Assembly (NCBI RefSeq): GCF_001282115.1
Contig: NZ_LJBR01000012.1
Span: 1-44,114 of the forward strand
Source of the DNA: Streptomyces sp. NRRL B-24085
GTDB taxonomy: Bacteria > Actinomycetota > Actinomycetes > Streptomycetales > Streptomycetaceae
DNA length: 44,114 nucleotides
Reading direction: 5' to 3'
The notes under the pieces were generated by a model. The model was not told the DNA's origin, made no database searches, and worked only from the letters and a program-made list of their open reading frames with translations. Shown here in pieces: positions 7,328 through 16,549 of the stretch (position 1 is its first letter; each line of letters starts with the position of its first letter). Both the position numbers and the translations under genes were made by a program.

Positions 7328-10114
7328 TCACCCGCCGCTGTTCGCCTCCAGATCGGAGAGGGCGTCCCGCAGTGCGGCCCTCGAAGTGATGCCCAGTTTG
7401 GGGTAGATCTGGTACAGGTGCGTGCCGATGGTCCGATGGGACAGCAACAGCCGCTCGGCGATCTGCTTGTTCGTCAGTCCGGTCGCCGCGAGCCTGGCGA
7501 TCTGGAGTTCCTGTGCCGTCAGGGCCCCCGGCCCGGGCCTGGCGGCCACCGACGCGGAGTGCCCGCCGGCCCGCAACTCCGCCGCGGTGCGCGCCGCCCA
7601 GGGCTTGGCGCCCAGGCGCTGGAAGTCCTCGAGCGCCCGGGAAAGCTGCTCCCGGGCCTCCGCAGCGACCCGCAGCCGCCGCAGCCGCTCGCCGTAAAAG
7701 AGCCGCACGCGTGCGACGTCGAACGGCCGGTGCTCCGGATCGGGCAGGGACAGCGCCTGCTCGAACAGCGCGAGCGACGCCTTACCCGGTGTGGTCAGCG
7801 CCTCGCAGGCCAGTACCGACAGTTCCAGACGGGGCGACAGCGCGGCCATCGAGCTGGCGCGCATCGCCGCCGCGTGTGCCGCGGCCTCCTTGTCCCGTCC
7901 GGTCCGGACGGCGGCCTCCACCAGGTCCATCGCACCCCACATGGCGATCGGCACGTAGGGGGCCACGGTCCCGGCCGGGCTCAGGGCGCAGGCGTGCTGG
8001 TACGCGGTCTCGAAGTCGTTGCCGCCCAATGCGGCCAGCGCTCTGGCATGGCAGGCGAAGTACCGGGCGCCGTGCGTGCCGCGAGGGGTCGCCCAGCGGA
8101 CGATCTCCTCGGTCAGCCCGGCACTGGTGGCCGCGTCGCCCTGTGCCGCGGCCACGACCGCCTGGATGTACTGGAAGTACCAGGCGAAGAACCGGTAGTC
8201 GTGGTTCTCGCACAGCGCGAGCCCCTCGGCGGCCAGCTCGGCCGCGTCGTCCCACCGGCCCAGGTGGAAGTAGTCCAGACCCAGGTGCATCAGCGCGCCC
8301 AGATGGCGGCGGACGGGCGCGGCACCTGCGCGGCCCTGCTCCACCAGCCGGCGCGTGGCCCACCGGAAGTCCCCGAGCCGGTCCGCGAACACCGCGGCGG
8401 TGCCGACACGGATCACCCGGGTGGGGTCGTCGCCCACGGTGGTGATCAGTCGCGACAGCAGGGGCAGCGCCGCGGCCCCGGTGCGCGCCGGGTCGCCGAA
8501 GGTCCGGGTGATCACCCAGAGCAGTTCGGGCGGCTCGGGCGTCAGCCGTTCCACGTACTTCAGGAGCGGCTGCCACAGCTTCGGGTCACCGCCGTACCAG
8601 CACAGCAGCACCAGGACGTGCAGGGCCTCGATGAGGCCCTCGTCCGAGGCGTCGTAACCGTGCCCCCCGGACTCGATCGCCCCGACCAGGAGCTGGTAGG
8701 CGGTGTCCATGTCGCCGTCCCGGTTGATCAGCAGGAACGCCGCCGCGGCCGCCGCGTGCAGGGACTGCTGTCCGGTGGGATGGGCCTGGGCTCCGGCCAG
8801 CAGCCGCGTGGCGTCGTCCAGGTCGCCGCTGGAGTCCACGCCGACGTAGGCCGCCTCGGCCAGCCGGCGGCTCTCGTCGGATGCCGCGGGGCTGAGTCCC
8901 GCGGCGCGGGTCAGTGCCGCGACCGCGCCGAGCGCGTCCCCGCGCCGCAGCCGGCGGCGCGCGGCCTCCTCCAGCAGCGCCGCGACCGTCTCGTCCGGCC
9001 CCACGGCCGCTTCACCCAGGTGCCAGGCCCGTCGCTCCAACTGGTCGCCGAGCACGTCGGCGAGCGCACGGTGGGCGCGTCTGCGTTCGGCGGCGGGGGC
9101 AAGCTCCACCACCGCGGAACCGATCAGCGGATGCCGGAAGGACAGCCGCCGGTTGTCGGTGGAGATGGTCACCAGCCGCTTTTGCTCGGCGGGGCAGAGG
9201 TCGTCGACACCGGCCCGGCCGGATGCGGCGGCCTCGACGGCGGCCAGGTCACCAGTCCCGTCGAGGGCCGCGAGCAGCAGCATCAGCCGGGTGGGAGAGG
9301 ACAGCCCGGCCACGCGCGAGGCGAACATCGCCTGGAGCCGTTCGCTGAGGGGCAGCACGCTCGGTATCGCGGCCAGGGTCGTGCGCTGTTCGGCGGAGAG
9401 CGCCATCGGCAGCTCCACCAGCGCCAGCGGGTTGCCGCGCGCCTCGGCCGTGATGCGGCGGCGTACGGCGGGGGAGACGTCGGGGTGCGTGCGGGCGAGC
9501 AGTTCGGCGGCGGAGGCGTCGTCCAGCGGCTCCAGCCGCCGTTCGGTCAGGCCGCTGGACTCGAAGAAGCTCTCGGAGTCCGTGCGGGAGGCGGCGAGGA
9601 AGCCGATCCGGCTGCCGATGAGCCGCCGGGCCACGAAGCCGAGCACGGCGTTGGTCGCCCGGTCCAGCCACGGCAGGTCGTCGACGACGAGCAGCAGCGG
9701 CGTGCGGGCCGATATCAGCCGCAGCAGCAGGAGGACCGCGGTGGAGGTCAGGAGCCGGTCGGGCGCCGGCCCGCCGCCGATGCCGATCGCGACCCGCAGC
9801 GCCTCGCGGTGCACGGGGTCCAGGACGTCGAACTCGTCGAAGAGCGGCACCAGGAGCTGGTTGAGTCCGGCGTAGCCGATGTCCGCCTCGAACTGCACCC
9901 CGGCCGCGCGCAGCACCCGGACGCCGTTGCGCGCGGCATCCGTCGCCACGGCGTCGAGCACGGCGGTCTTGCCCACTCCCGCCTCGCCCGAGAGCAGCAG
10001 TGCCGCCCCGTGGACCTCGGAGTTGTTGAGGAAGGAGTGGATGAAGTCGAGGTCCCCGTCGCGTCCGACCAGCCGTGTCGAGGCCGGGCGGACGGGCGGG
10101 TCCAGGTCGTTCAT
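7328..10114 (-). CDS. LAL-type LuxR-family ATP-binding transcriptional regulator
   Basis: A complete 928-residue LAL regulator. Walker A is GEAGVGKTA near residue 43, Walker B is LLLVVDDLPWLD near residue 135, then a long TPR-like helical region, and a C-terminal LuxR helix-turn-helix (LTAQELQIARLAATGLTN, then KQIAERLLLSHRTIGTHL) in about the last 65 residues. The start is ATG 10114, preceded by GGAGG 8 nt upstream; an in-frame extension to 10228 lacks a ribosome binding site. Such proteins activate neighbouring metabolic genes after binding ATP and an effector. It is divergent from the acetyltransferase at 10414, and is paralogous to the truncated regulator at the left edge. Effector and targets unknown. 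Confidence 0.93.
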   Translation of the reverse strand: MNDLDPPVRPASTRLVGRDGDLDFIHSFLNNSEVHGAALLLSGEAGVGKTAVLDAVATDAARNGVRVLRAAGVQFEADIGYAGLNQLLVPLFDEFDVLDPVHREALRVAIGIGGGPAPDRLLTSTAVLLLLRLISARTPLLLVVDDLPWLDRATNAVLGFVARRLIGSRIGFLAASRTDSESFFESSGLTERRLEPLDDASAAELLARTHPDVSPAVRRRITAEARGNPLALVELPMALSAEQRTTLAAIPSVLPLSERLQAMFASRVAGLSSPTRLMLLLAALDGTGDLAAVEAAASGRAGVDDLCPAEQKRLVTISTDNRRLSFRHPLIGSAVVELAPAAERRRAHRALADVLGDQLERRAWHLGEAAVGPDETVAALLEEAARRRLRRGDALGAVAALTRAAGLSPAASDESRRLAEAAYVGVDSSGDLDDATRLLAGAQAHPTGQQSLHAAAAAAFLLINRDGDMDTAYQLLVGAIESGGHGYDASDEGLIEALHVLVLLCWYGGDPKLWQPLLKYVERLTPEPPELLWVITRTFGDPARTGAAALPLLSRLITTVGDDPTRVIRVGTAAVFADRLGDFRWATRRLVEQGRAGAAPVRRHLGALMHLGLDYFHLGRWDDAAELAAEGLALCENHDYRFFAWYFQYIQAVVAAAQGDAATSAGLTEEIVRWATPRGTHGARYFACHARALAALGGNDFETAYQHACALSPAGTVAPYVPIAMWGAMDLVEAAVRTGRDKEAAAHAAAMRASSMAALSPRLELSVLACEALTTPGKASLALFEQALSLPDPEHRPFDVARVRLFYGERLRRLRVAAEAREQLSRALEDFQRLGAKPWAARTAAELRAGGHSASVAARPGPGALTAQELQIARLAATGLTNKQIAERLLLSHRTIGTHLYQIYPKLGITSRAALRDALSDLEANSGG

Positions 10115-10413
10115 CGAGCTGCCTCCAACGGGGGACGTCTGGAGGCCTGGTGGGGTCCGCCGGCCTGGCCGTGCCTGCACCCGGCTCCGTGCGGCCCATG
10201 CAATCACTGGAGTGTAAAGGACGTCCACATCGTGCCCACGTCAGCGCGGTCGGGTGCGGAAGGCGACCGGCAGGCGCTCCGGACCCGCCCCGAGGACTGT
10301 CCGGAACTGGACCCTCTCTGACGTGAAGGGCGGTGTCGCCGCACCCCGGACGGCGAAGATCGTCGCACCCGGCGCAGAACATTCCACCGCACACGACGAA
10401 GTGAGGGACTGCC

Positions 10414-11214
10414 GTGACCGACCTGACCGCCGCTACCGAATCCGTGGCACAGCTCCGCACGGTCTGGCGTGCCATGGTGCTGGACCGGAACGAGGAGGCG
10501 GACGTACGTGATCTGCCGGGGGTCGCCGTCCGCTGGGCCGACTGCCGCTTCGCCTTCTGGAACGCGATCACCCTGACCGAGACGGGGGCCGACGCGACGC
10601 TTCTGGAGAAGCGGCTGCGCCAGGCGGCGGACATCATGGCCTCCAAGCGGCACCCGGGCTTCTTGTGGCTCTTCGAGGACCTGCTCGCCGACGACGCGCG
10701 CGAGGCGCTGGAAGGGGCAGCGGACAGCGCTGGCCTGTCCTACGCCTTCCCCGGCACCGGCATGGCCGGCGACTTGCTGCCCGTCCCTGACGCCCACCAC
10801 CCGGAGCTGACGTTCGAACGGGTCACCACCGACGAGCACCTGCTGGCGTACGCGGACCTCAACTCGCGCGCCTACGGCTTCCCCCTCGACGACGGCCGCG
10901 ACGGACTGGCGGGCTCCCGCCTGTGGAAGCGGGAGGTGTACGCCTACCTGGCCCTGCGGGACGGCACACCCGTCGCCTGCGCCGCCACCGTCGAGGCCCA
11001 GGGCAGGCTCTTCGTCGTGCTTGTCGCCACCGAACCCGGGCAGCAGCGCCGCGGTTATGGCGAGGCGGTCACCCGCAAGGCGCTGTACGAGGGTGCCCGC
11101 GCCACCGGCCTGACCCGGGCGACCCTGCACGCGACCGTCGCCGGGGCGCCCGTGTATCCGCGCATCGGTTTCGAGCCGAACTCCCCGATGCGCTTCTACG
11201 CGCTGAAGGGCTGA
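10414..11214 (+). CDS. GNAT-family N-acetyltransferase
   Basis: A 266-residue protein whose C-terminal half is a GNAT acyltransferase domain: the acetyl-CoA binding motif A is VATEPGQQRRGYGEAV near residue 205, followed by the AGAPVYPRIGFE motif typical of the family. The N-terminal half (residues 1-120) is helical and may be a second, degenerate GNAT lobe. The start is GTG 10414 with GAGGGA 5 nt upstream. It is divergent from the LAL regulator across about 300 bp and so might be its target. It converges on a TetR gene. Acceptor substrate cannot be predicted. Confidence 0.85.
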   Translation: MTDLTAATESVAQLRTVWRAMVLDRNEEADVRDLPGVAVRWADCRFAFWNAITLTETGADATLLEKRLRQAADIMASKRHPGFLWLFEDLLADDAREALEGAADSAGLSYAFPGTGMAGDLLPVPDAHHPELTFERVTTDEHLLAYADLNSRAYGFPLDDGRDGLAGSRLWKREVYAYLALRDGTPVACAATVEAQGRLFVVLVATEPGQQRRGYGEAVTRKALYEGARATGLTRATLHATVAGAPVYPRIGFEPNSPMRFYALKG

Positions 11215-11274
11215 GCCGTGACCGTGCGACCCGTCCCTGGGCGTGGGGGACTCACTCTTCTTCGGCGAGGAGTC

Positions 11275-11847
11275 CTACTGACCGGGCAGTGCCCCGCGTG
11301 TGCCGTCCGACGGGCACAGCCCCCGCAGGAGGACGTCGAGGAGCCGTTCCGACCGGGCGTACTCCTCGTCGTCCGCTCCGACCCGCCACAACGGGCCGAG
11401 CAGCAGGAGCACGTCCTCGGCCGTCGTCCCGGGCACGATGGCCCCGGCCGCCTCGTTGGCCGCCACGAGGGCCGAAAGGGCGTCCAGCAGCGGCTGGTAC
11501 GCCTGCCCGCACTCCTCGGTCAGTACGTCGCCCGCCGTGCTCATGGCGCACGCGAACTCCGGTGTGCACGCGCCGACGTCCAGGAGGCGCTTCAGCCAGG
11601 TCCGCAGCGCGAGCGGGGGATTCAGGGCGCCGAGGAGGGCGGGCACGGCGGCCGCCAGCTCCTCCACCTCCTCCCAGTACACCTCGAGCACAAGGGCCTC
11701 CCGACTGGGGAAGTGGCGGTAGATGGTGCCCTGGCCCACGCCGGCTCTGCGCGCGATGGACTTGAGCGAGGTGTCACCGGCAGCGGCGAGGGTCTCCGCC
11801 GCCGCTTCGAGGATGCGCAGCCGGTTGTGGCGTGCGTCGGCTCTCAT
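11275..11847 (-). CDS. TetR-family regulator
   Basis: A 190-residue TetR protein with N-terminal helix-turn-helix TSLKSIARRAGVGQGTIYRH at about residues 27-47 and a C-terminal domain resembling the SbtR-like group. The start is ATG 11847, with GGAG 5 nt upstream; an in-frame extension to 11958 is possible but has no better signal. Upstream, 11919-11936 carries two tandem copies of CAACACATG, followed by CACACATG at about 11957-11964, which could be its operator. It is divergent from the small gene at 12061. Ligand unknown. Confidence 0.88.
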   Translation of the reverse strand: MRADARHNRLRILEAAAETLAAAGDTSLKSIARRAGVGQGTIYRHFPSREALVLEVYWEEVEELAAAVPALLGALNPPLALRTWLKRLLDVGACTPEFACAMSTAGDVLTEECGQAYQPLLDALSALVAANEAAGAIVPGTTAEDVLLLLGPLWRVGADDEEYARSERLLDVLLRGLCPSDGTRGALPGQ

Positions 11848-11918
11848 CGATGCTCCGGCCTCTCTCCGGTGGCGATGCCGAGCAGCGCGGTGTGCCGCGC
11901 CGGGCAGGGGAAGGAGTG

Positions 11919-11964
11919 CAACACATGCAACACATGTCGCCGTCGCCGCGATAGGCACACATGA
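11919..11964. promoter_or_regulatory. Direct repeats CAACACATG upstream of TetR gene
   Basis: Two perfect tandem copies of CAACACATG (11919-11936) and a third partial copy CACACATG about 20 bp on, in the 213-bp divergent region between the TetR gene and the small gene at 12061. Placement suggests an operator; this is inference. Confidence 0.4.
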
Positions 11965-12060
11965 GACACGTATTCTGATGGAAACCTACACCCGCACGCC
12001 GTCCGACCGGGTGGGGGCACCGACATCTCGTCCGCAACCGACGGAAGGCCCTCGCTTCCC

Positions 12061-12396
12061 ATGCCGCATGAGCGCCTCCCCGCACTGTCCGCCGCCCTCA
12101 CCGCGGACCTCGACCAGGGCGTCTGGGCCCCGGGGCCCCTGGAGTGCACCCTCGCGGCCCGCCTGCTGGTGGCCTGCGCCGGTGACGGCCAGTTCACCCC
12201 GGTTCGGCTGCGCGAGATCCTCTGGGAGGGCAACGTCGCTCTGTCGCACACGGGTGGCGGTCGGCTGGCCCGTCTCCTTGCCGCACTGCACGAGGCGACC
12301 GCACGGCCGGGGCCTGGCGCCGACGTCGAACTGGCAGCTGCCGCCCGCCTGTTGGAGCGGGTGGCACAGGAACCGGAGTCCGCCCGCGGCCGGTGA
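12061..12396 (+). CDS. Small hypothetical protein (111 residues)
   Basis: I do not recognise this protein. Third codon positions are strongly G/C and the composition (alanine, leucine and arginine rich, mostly helical, no membrane segment) looks like a real actinomycete gene. ATG 12061 follows GGAAGG at about 12 nt, a loose ribosome binding site. The gene is divergent from the TetR gene at 11275-11847 and its stop is only 5 nt from the stop of the convergent alpha/beta hydrolase. Its position makes it a candidate target of that TetR. Confidence 0.6.
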   Translation: MPHERLPALSAALTADLDQGVWAPGPLECTLAARLLVACAGDGQFTPVRLREILWEGNVALSHTGGGRLARLLAALHEATARPGPGADVELAAAARLLERVAQEPESARGR

Positions 12397-12401
12397 CGTG
12401 G

Positions 12402-13262
12402 TCAGCGTTCACGGGGGCGGGGGGAAGCCGGAACGGTCCGCGGGGACCCCGCACCCGGTGGCCGGCCGCCGGTGTCGGCGGGAGAGGACGCGTGGTGGGG
12501 CTGTCGGTGGAGGTCGCGGAGGAAGTCGGTGAGGAGCTCCAGCGTCCGTTCCGGTTCCTCGAAGGTGGCCGTGTGCCCGCCCTTGACCGCGGCCAGCCGT
12601 GCCCCTGGTATCCCCTCCGCGAGTTCCACCGAGTGCTCCGGAGCCACCAACTGGTCGCCCGTGGCCGCGACGACCAGGGTCGGTGCGCTGACGGCGGCGA
12701 GATCGCCGCGCAGGTCGATGCCCAGGGCCAAGGCGATCTGCTGAGAGACGCCGGGTGCGGATCCCGCCAGCCGGGCGGTCAGCCGCCGGGCCTCCTGCGA
12801 GGTGTGCGCGGCGAGGTAGGCCCGGGAGAAGGACAGTGAGGCGAGGAAAGCGTGCAACTCGGCGTCGCCGCGGGCCAGCACCGACGCCCACATCTCCAGA
12901 CCGAGCCACAGTGTCGTGCGGGGCCGGGCGAACCCGCAGAGGGTGAACAGGCCGCGAACCGGGCGGGGATGGCGGGCGGCGGTCGCGACGGCGACGGCCG
13001 CGCCCAGTGAGGTCCCGGCGATCACGAACTCCGTCAGCCCGGCCTCGCGCGCCGTGGCAGCCACCTCGTCGGCCACGGCACCGACCCGCAGCGGGCCGAC
13101 GGGCAAGGGGCTGCGGCCCGACCCGGGGAGATCGATCGACACGACCGTGTGCTCGACCGCCAGGTCGGCCAGTAACAGCTCCCAGGTGTCCGCCGCGGTG
13201 CCCCCGATCCCGGCCAACAGGACCAGACCGGGTCCGCTGCCCCGGACGTCGTACGCGAGCAT
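12402..13262 (-). CDS. Alpha/beta hydrolase
   Basis: A 286-residue cytoplasmic alpha/beta hydrolase. The oxyanion segment LLAGIGGTA is near residue 18, the nucleophile elbow is GTSLGA (Ser near residue 94), the acid Asp is in VAATGDQLV near residue 203 and the catalytic His is in KGGHTATFE near residue 231. The C-terminal 35 residues are proline and arginine rich and look disordered. The start is ATG 13262 behind GAAGAGG; a GTG two codons upstream (13268) is possible. Substrate class (esterase, lactonase, dienelactone-type) is not decidable. It follows the XRE gene's start region on the same strand by position but is transcribed before that gene; the gap is 102 bp. Confidence 0.86.
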   Translation of the reverse strand: MLAYDVRGSGPGLVLLAGIGGTAADTWELLLADLAVEHTVVSIDLPGSGRSPLPVGPLRVGAVADEVAATAREAGLTEFVIAGTSLGAAVAVATAARHPRPVRGLFTLCGFARPRTTLWLGLEMWASVLARGDAELHAFLASLSFSRAYLAAHTSQEARRLTARLAGSAPGVSQQIALALGIDLRGDLAAVSAPTLVVAATGDQLVAPEHSVELAEGIPGARLAAVKGGHTATFEEPERTLELLTDFLRDLHRQPHHASSPADTGGRPPGAGSPRTVPASPRPRER

Positions 13263-13364
13263 GCCCACCTCTTCCGCTTCCCCAGGAGCACGAGCCTGCC
13301 CGGGACCATGAGCCTCCCCCGGAGCACGAGGGGAGGAGGGTCCGCGGGTTCAGCCGGCGGGAGC

Positions 13365-14246
13365 CTATCGGGATGTGTGCCGTGCTGCGTCCGGTTCCGT
13401 CTGTCGCGCGGTCCAGGAGGCGAGGATGCGCAGCCCGTCGTGCGAGGGGCTGCCGGGTTCGGCGGTCAGGACCATCAGGCGTTGCCCGGAGCCGTCGCCG
13501 CCGGACCAGGTGTCACAGTCCAGGGTGAGGTCGCCCACCAGGGGGTGGCGGTAGTGCTTGGTGCCGTACGTGGCGCTGTTGACGCGCTGCTGGGCCCACC
13601 AGGTGCGGAAGTCGGCGTCCTGGACGGTGAGGTCGCCGACCAGGCGCGCGAGTTCAGGGTCGTCGGAATCGGCGCCCGCCTCCATCCGCAGGGCGGCCAC
13701 CGCGTCCCGGGCGTCGTGGGCCCACTCCCTGTGCAGCCCCCGGATCGCCGGGTCGGTGAACATCAGCCGCAGGTAGTTGCGCTGGTGGGCCGGTACGGCG
13801 GCGAAGTCGGTGTAGAGGGCGGTGGCGGTGGGGTTCCAGGCGAGGATGTCGAGGCGTCTGCCGAGGACGAGGGCGGGGGTGTGGGTGAGTTGGTCGAGGA
13901 GGCGACGCATGGCGGGCCGTAGGTGTTGGGGTCGTCGGCCGCGGCGTTGTGGGCGGTCGTCGGTGCGGCCGGCGAGTTGGTAGAGGTAGCGCTCCTCGTC
14001 CTCATCCAGGTGCAGGGCGCGGGCGAGGGTGGCCAGGACGGGGGTGGAGGCGCGGACGCGGCCCTGTTCGAGGCGGGTGTAGTAGTCGACGCTGATGGCG
14101 GCGAGTGCGGCGACTTCTTCGCGGCGCAGTCCCGTGACCCGGCGGGTGGAGTCCGTGGCGGGCAGGCCGCACTGCTCGGGACGCAGTTGCGCCCGGCGGG
14201 CCCGCAGAAAGGCACCGAGGGCATGCGGGTCGGGATGTGAGCTCAT
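13365..14246 (-). CDS. XRE-family regulator with MmyB-like ligand-binding domain
   Basis: A 293-residue regulator. The N-terminal XRE helix-turn-helix spans about residues 10-75 (REEVAALAAISVDYYTRLEQ), and the rest is the MmyB-like PAS-type domain, shown by LDILAWNPTATALY near residue 125 and the GTKHYRHPLVGDLTL segment near residue 240. Family members bind DNA and often sit beside an oxidoreductase or hydrolase that they control. The start is ATG 14246, with AGGAG about 11 nt upstream. It is preceded on the same strand by the exported hydrolase gene at 14355. At 14266-14286 there is a half-site (ATCACC) resembling the GTCACC operator, but the other half is poor. Confidence 0.92.
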   Translation of the reverse strand: MSSHPDPHALGAFLRARRAQLRPEQCGLPATDSTRRVTGLRREEVAALAAISVDYYTRLEQGRVRASTPVLATLARALHLDEDEERYLYQLAGRTDDRPQRRGRRPQHLRPAMRRLLDQLTHTPALVLGRRLDILAWNPTATALYTDFAAVPAHQRNYLRLMFTDPAIRGLHREWAHDARDAVAALRMEAGADSDDPELARLVGDLTVQDADFRTWWAQQRVNSATYGTKHYRHPLVGDLTLDCDTWSGGDGSGQRLMVLTAEPGSPSHDGLRILASWTARQTEPDAARHTSR

Positions 14247-14354
14247 GTCGTCGATTCTCCTGCGGATCACCCGCAAGGGCGATGTGCCGGGTGAGGTCGG
14301 GGAACGGCCCGAGGGCGGCGGAACCCGCGATCGGTCCCACCGCCCTCCGGGGTG

Positions 14355-15215
14355 TCAGCGGACGGTGGCGCGGGCCGCGCGCTCGATCACGTCGGCCACC
14401 AGGCGGGGGTGGGAGACGGCGACGGAATGGGAGGCGGCGACCTCGGTGGTGTGCGCGTGGGCGCGCTTGGCCATGAAGCGCTGCACGGCCGGGGGGATGT
14501 TGAGGTCCTCGGTGGTGACGATGTCCCAGCTCGGGATGGTCTTCCAGGCCGCGGTGGTGGCCTTCTCCTCCAGGGCGGCCTGGGCGATGGGACGCTGCTC
14601 GGCGGCCATCAGGGCGGCCTGCTTGGCGGGTACGTCGGCGGCGAATTGGTGGTGGAACTCGTCCTGCCGGATGTACAGGTCGGTGACGGTGGAACCGTCG
14701 GCCTGCTGGTAGGTGACCGGGTCAAGGGTGCCGGGGAGGGTGGAACCCGGGTACTTGTTCGTGAGCTCCAGGGCGCTTTCGCCGGGGGCGGGCAGGAAGG
14801 CGGCCACGTAGACCAGGGCCTTGACCTCGGGATCGTCGGTGGCGGCCGCGCTGATGACGTTGCCGCCGTAGGAGTGGCCGACGACGATCTTCGGGCCCTT
14901 GACGTGGTCGAGGACGGTTCGCAGGGCGGCGGCGTCGGATGCCGGGCCGCGCAGCGGGTTGGCGGCGGCGACGACCGGGTAGCCGTCCGCGCGGAGCTTG
15001 GCGATGACGCCGTTCCAGCTGGAGCCGTCGGCGAAGGCGCCGTGCTCCAGGATGACGGTGGGCTTGGCGTGCTTGCCGGCGCCGGCCGCCCCGGCGCTCT
15101 CGGTCGCGCCGTTGGCGGTGCCGGTGAGGGCGAACGCGCCCAGCGCGAGCCCCGCCGTGGCCGTCGCGACCGCGCCCGTCACCAGCCGCTTGCGTCCACC
15201 CTTGATGCTCACCAC
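14355..15215 (-). CDS. Exported alpha/beta hydrolase, member of the GTCACC operator group
   Basis: A 286-residue alpha/beta hydrolase with an N-terminal signal peptide: positive residues GGRKR followed by a hydrophobic stretch (residues about 12-34). The oxyanion region is LEHGAFADGSSW, the nucleophile elbow is GHSYGG and the probable catalytic His is in ASHSVAVSHP. This combination is common in secreted esterase-like enzymes of Streptomyces. The start is GTG 15215 with GAGAGGGG about 7 nt upstream; a longer frame to 15314 lacks a site. The promoter region carries two 21-bp GTCACC-N9-GGTGAC palindromes, one holding the TTGACA box. Substrate unknown, probably an ester. Confidence 0.88.
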   Translation of the reverse strand: MVSIKGGRKRLVTGAVATATAGLALGAFALTGTANGATESAGAAGAGKHAKPTVILEHGAFADGSSWNGVIAKLRADGYPVVAAANPLRGPASDAAALRTVLDHVKGPKIVVGHSYGGNVISAAATDDPEVKALVYVAAFLPAPGESALELTNKYPGSTLPGTLDPVTYQQADGSTVTDLYIRQDEFHHQFAADVPAKQAALMAAEQRPIAQAALEEKATTAAWKTIPSWDIVTTEDLNIPPAVQRFMAKRAHAHTTEVAASHSVAVSHPRLVADVIERAARATVR

Positions 15216-15282
15216 GACAAAACCCCTCTCAGGAATGTTTCTCGGTTTCGGTACTTGAGGTGTTCCGGTTCGACCGGATTCC

Positions 15283-15343
15283 GTCACCGCTCCGACCGGT
15301 GACGAATTTCGCACAGAAGATCGTCACCTGTCAAGGAGGTGAC
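15283..15343 (-). promoter_or_regulatory. Promoter with two GTCACC-N9-GGTGAC operators (exported hydrolase)
   Basis: Two perfect-armed 21-bp palindromes: 15283-15303 and 15323-15343, centres 40 bp apart. On the minus strand TTGACA (15329-15334) lies inside the upstream site, and CGAAAT (15306-15311) sits 17 bp further on as a -10 box; the expected transcript start falls in the downstream site. Binding there would block polymerase, so repression is the likely mode. Box assignment is by spacing. Confidence 0.75.
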
Positions 15344-15380
15344 CGATCGTCGAGGTCGTGCTGCTGCCGATGGCTGTGGC

Positions 15381-16448
15381 TCAGAGGTGGTCGGCGTCCA
15401 CCACGGCCTGGGCGAAGGCGGTGGGTGCTTCCTGCGGCAGATCGTGACCGATGTCCGTGATCGTCCGGTGCAGGTACGGGCCGGTGAAGTGGTTGCGGTA
15501 CGAGGTGCCGTCGCCCGGTGCCGTGAACGGGTCCAGGGCCGCGTCGAGGGTGACCGTGGGGACACCGATGGAGGGCTGAGCGGCAAGGAGGCGCTCGTAG
15601 CGGTCGTAGCGCCGGTCGCCCTCGATCAGGCTGATGCGCCACCGGTAGTTGTAGAGGACGATCGCGGCGTAGTCGGGGTTCTTGAAGGCCTCGGCGGTGC
15701 GCGCAAAGGTGGCGTCGGAGAAGTCCCAGTTCGGGGAGACGAGGGTCCACACGTAGCGGCACAGCGCGATGCGCTGGTCGACGTTCTCCATGGCCTTCAC
15801 ACCCCGGTCGGTGGCGAAGTACCACTGGTACCACCAGTTGTGCTCCACGGCCGGGATCGCGGGCTCCAGCTGCGCCTTGCGGTCGGTGATGAGGTAACCG
15901 CTGGTCGACACAAGGGACTTGACGCGCTCGGGCCACAGGGCGGCGATGATGTCGGCGGTCCGCGAGCCCCAGTCGAAGCCGGCGAGGACGGCCTTGTCGA
16001 TCTTCAGGGCGTCCATGAACGCGATGATGTCCAGGGCGATCGCGGACTGCTCGGTGGTGCGGGGGGTGTGCCGGGACAGGAAGCGGGTGCTGCCGTGGCC
16101 GCGCAGGTACGGGACGAGGACCCGGTAGCCCAGGTCGGCCAGGAGCGGGGCGACGTCGACGAAGCTGTGGATGTCGTACGGCCACCCGTGCAGGAGGACG
16201 ACGACCGGGCCGTGCGCGGGGCCGGCCTCGGCGTAACCGATCTCCAGGACGCCCGCCTTGACGTGCTTCAGCCTGCTGAACTCGGTGTGGGTGCCGGGCG
16301 TGACGGTCGGCACCGTGGGAGCGGCGGCGCCGCTCGACAGCTGCGAGGCGGTCGCTGCGGACGCCTGGATCTGGAGGCCGGCCAGGGAGGCCGCGGCCGC
16401 GCCGGTGCCCAGACCGACGGCCTTGCTGAAGGTACGCCTGTTGATCAT
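15381..16448 (-). CDS. Tat-exported epoxide-hydrolase-like alpha/beta hydrolase
   Basis: A 355-residue enzyme of the epoxide hydrolase/haloalkane dehalogenase branch. The N-terminus NRRTFSKAVGLG is a good twin-arginine signal followed by a hydrophobic stretch to about residue 34. HGWP is the oxyanion motif, and the nucleophile is Asp159 in GFDWGS rather than Ser, which supports epoxide hydrolase or dehalogenase chemistry; the C-terminal His is in ITDIGHDLPQ. The start is ATG 16448 with GGAGG 7 nt upstream. It has its own promoter with one GTCACC operator and lies 165 bp upstream of the other exported hydrolase. The physiological epoxide is unknown. Confidence 0.9.
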   Translation of the reverse strand: MINRRTFSKAVGLGTGAAAASLAGLQIQASAATASQLSSGAAAPTVPTVTPGTHTEFSRLKHVKAGVLEIGYAEAGPAHGPVVVLLHGWPYDIHSFVDVAPLLADLGYRVLVPYLRGHGSTRFLSRHTPRTTEQSAIALDIIAFMDALKIDKAVLAGFDWGSRTADIIAALWPERVKSLVSTSGYLITDRKAQLEPAIPAVEHNWWYQWYFATDRGVKAMENVDQRIALCRYVWTLVSPNWDFSDATFARTAEAFKNPDYAAIVLYNYRWRISLIEGDRRYDRYERLLAAQPSIGVPTVTLDAALDPFTAPGDGTSYRNHFTGPYLHRTITDIGHDLPQEAPTAFAQAVVDADHL

Positions 16449-16511
16449 GTGAAGTCCTCCGGAGTGCGTTCGAGATGACCGGCCCGTGCTCGCCGGGCCG
16501 TTGGCGCGATG

Positions 16512-16549
16512 ACCCTCGCACAGCGTCTGTCACCTGTCAAACAGGTGAC
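16512..16549 (-). promoter_or_regulatory. Promoter with GTCACC-N9-GGTGAC operator (epoxide-hydrolase-like gene)
   Basis: A 21-bp palindrome at 16529-16549 with perfect 9-bp arms (GTCACCTGT and its complement around CAA). On the minus strand it contains TTGACA (16535-16540); GAGGGT at 16512-16517 is 17 bp away as a -10 box. The ATG lies about 64 nt beyond. No second site was seen 40 bp away. Confidence 0.75.

Noticed and set aside
5058..7331. 757-residue open frame on the minus strand across the MFS gene
   Set aside because: Low-complexity Gly/Asp/Gln-rich translation, antisense to the exporter; no domain visible.
7418..10321. 967-residue open frame on the plus strand
   Set aside because: Antisense of the second LAL regulator, with composition typical of a shadow frame.
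11215..11274. Short frame ending GDSLFFGEESY between the acetyltransferase and TetR genes
   Set aside because: It looks protein-like but is only about 19 codons from the previous stop and has no start codon; the segment also forms a partial hairpin.
14266..14286. Possible GTCACC-type operator before the XRE gene
   Set aside because: Only one half (ATCACC) fits; the other half matches poorly, so it was not counted in the regulon.
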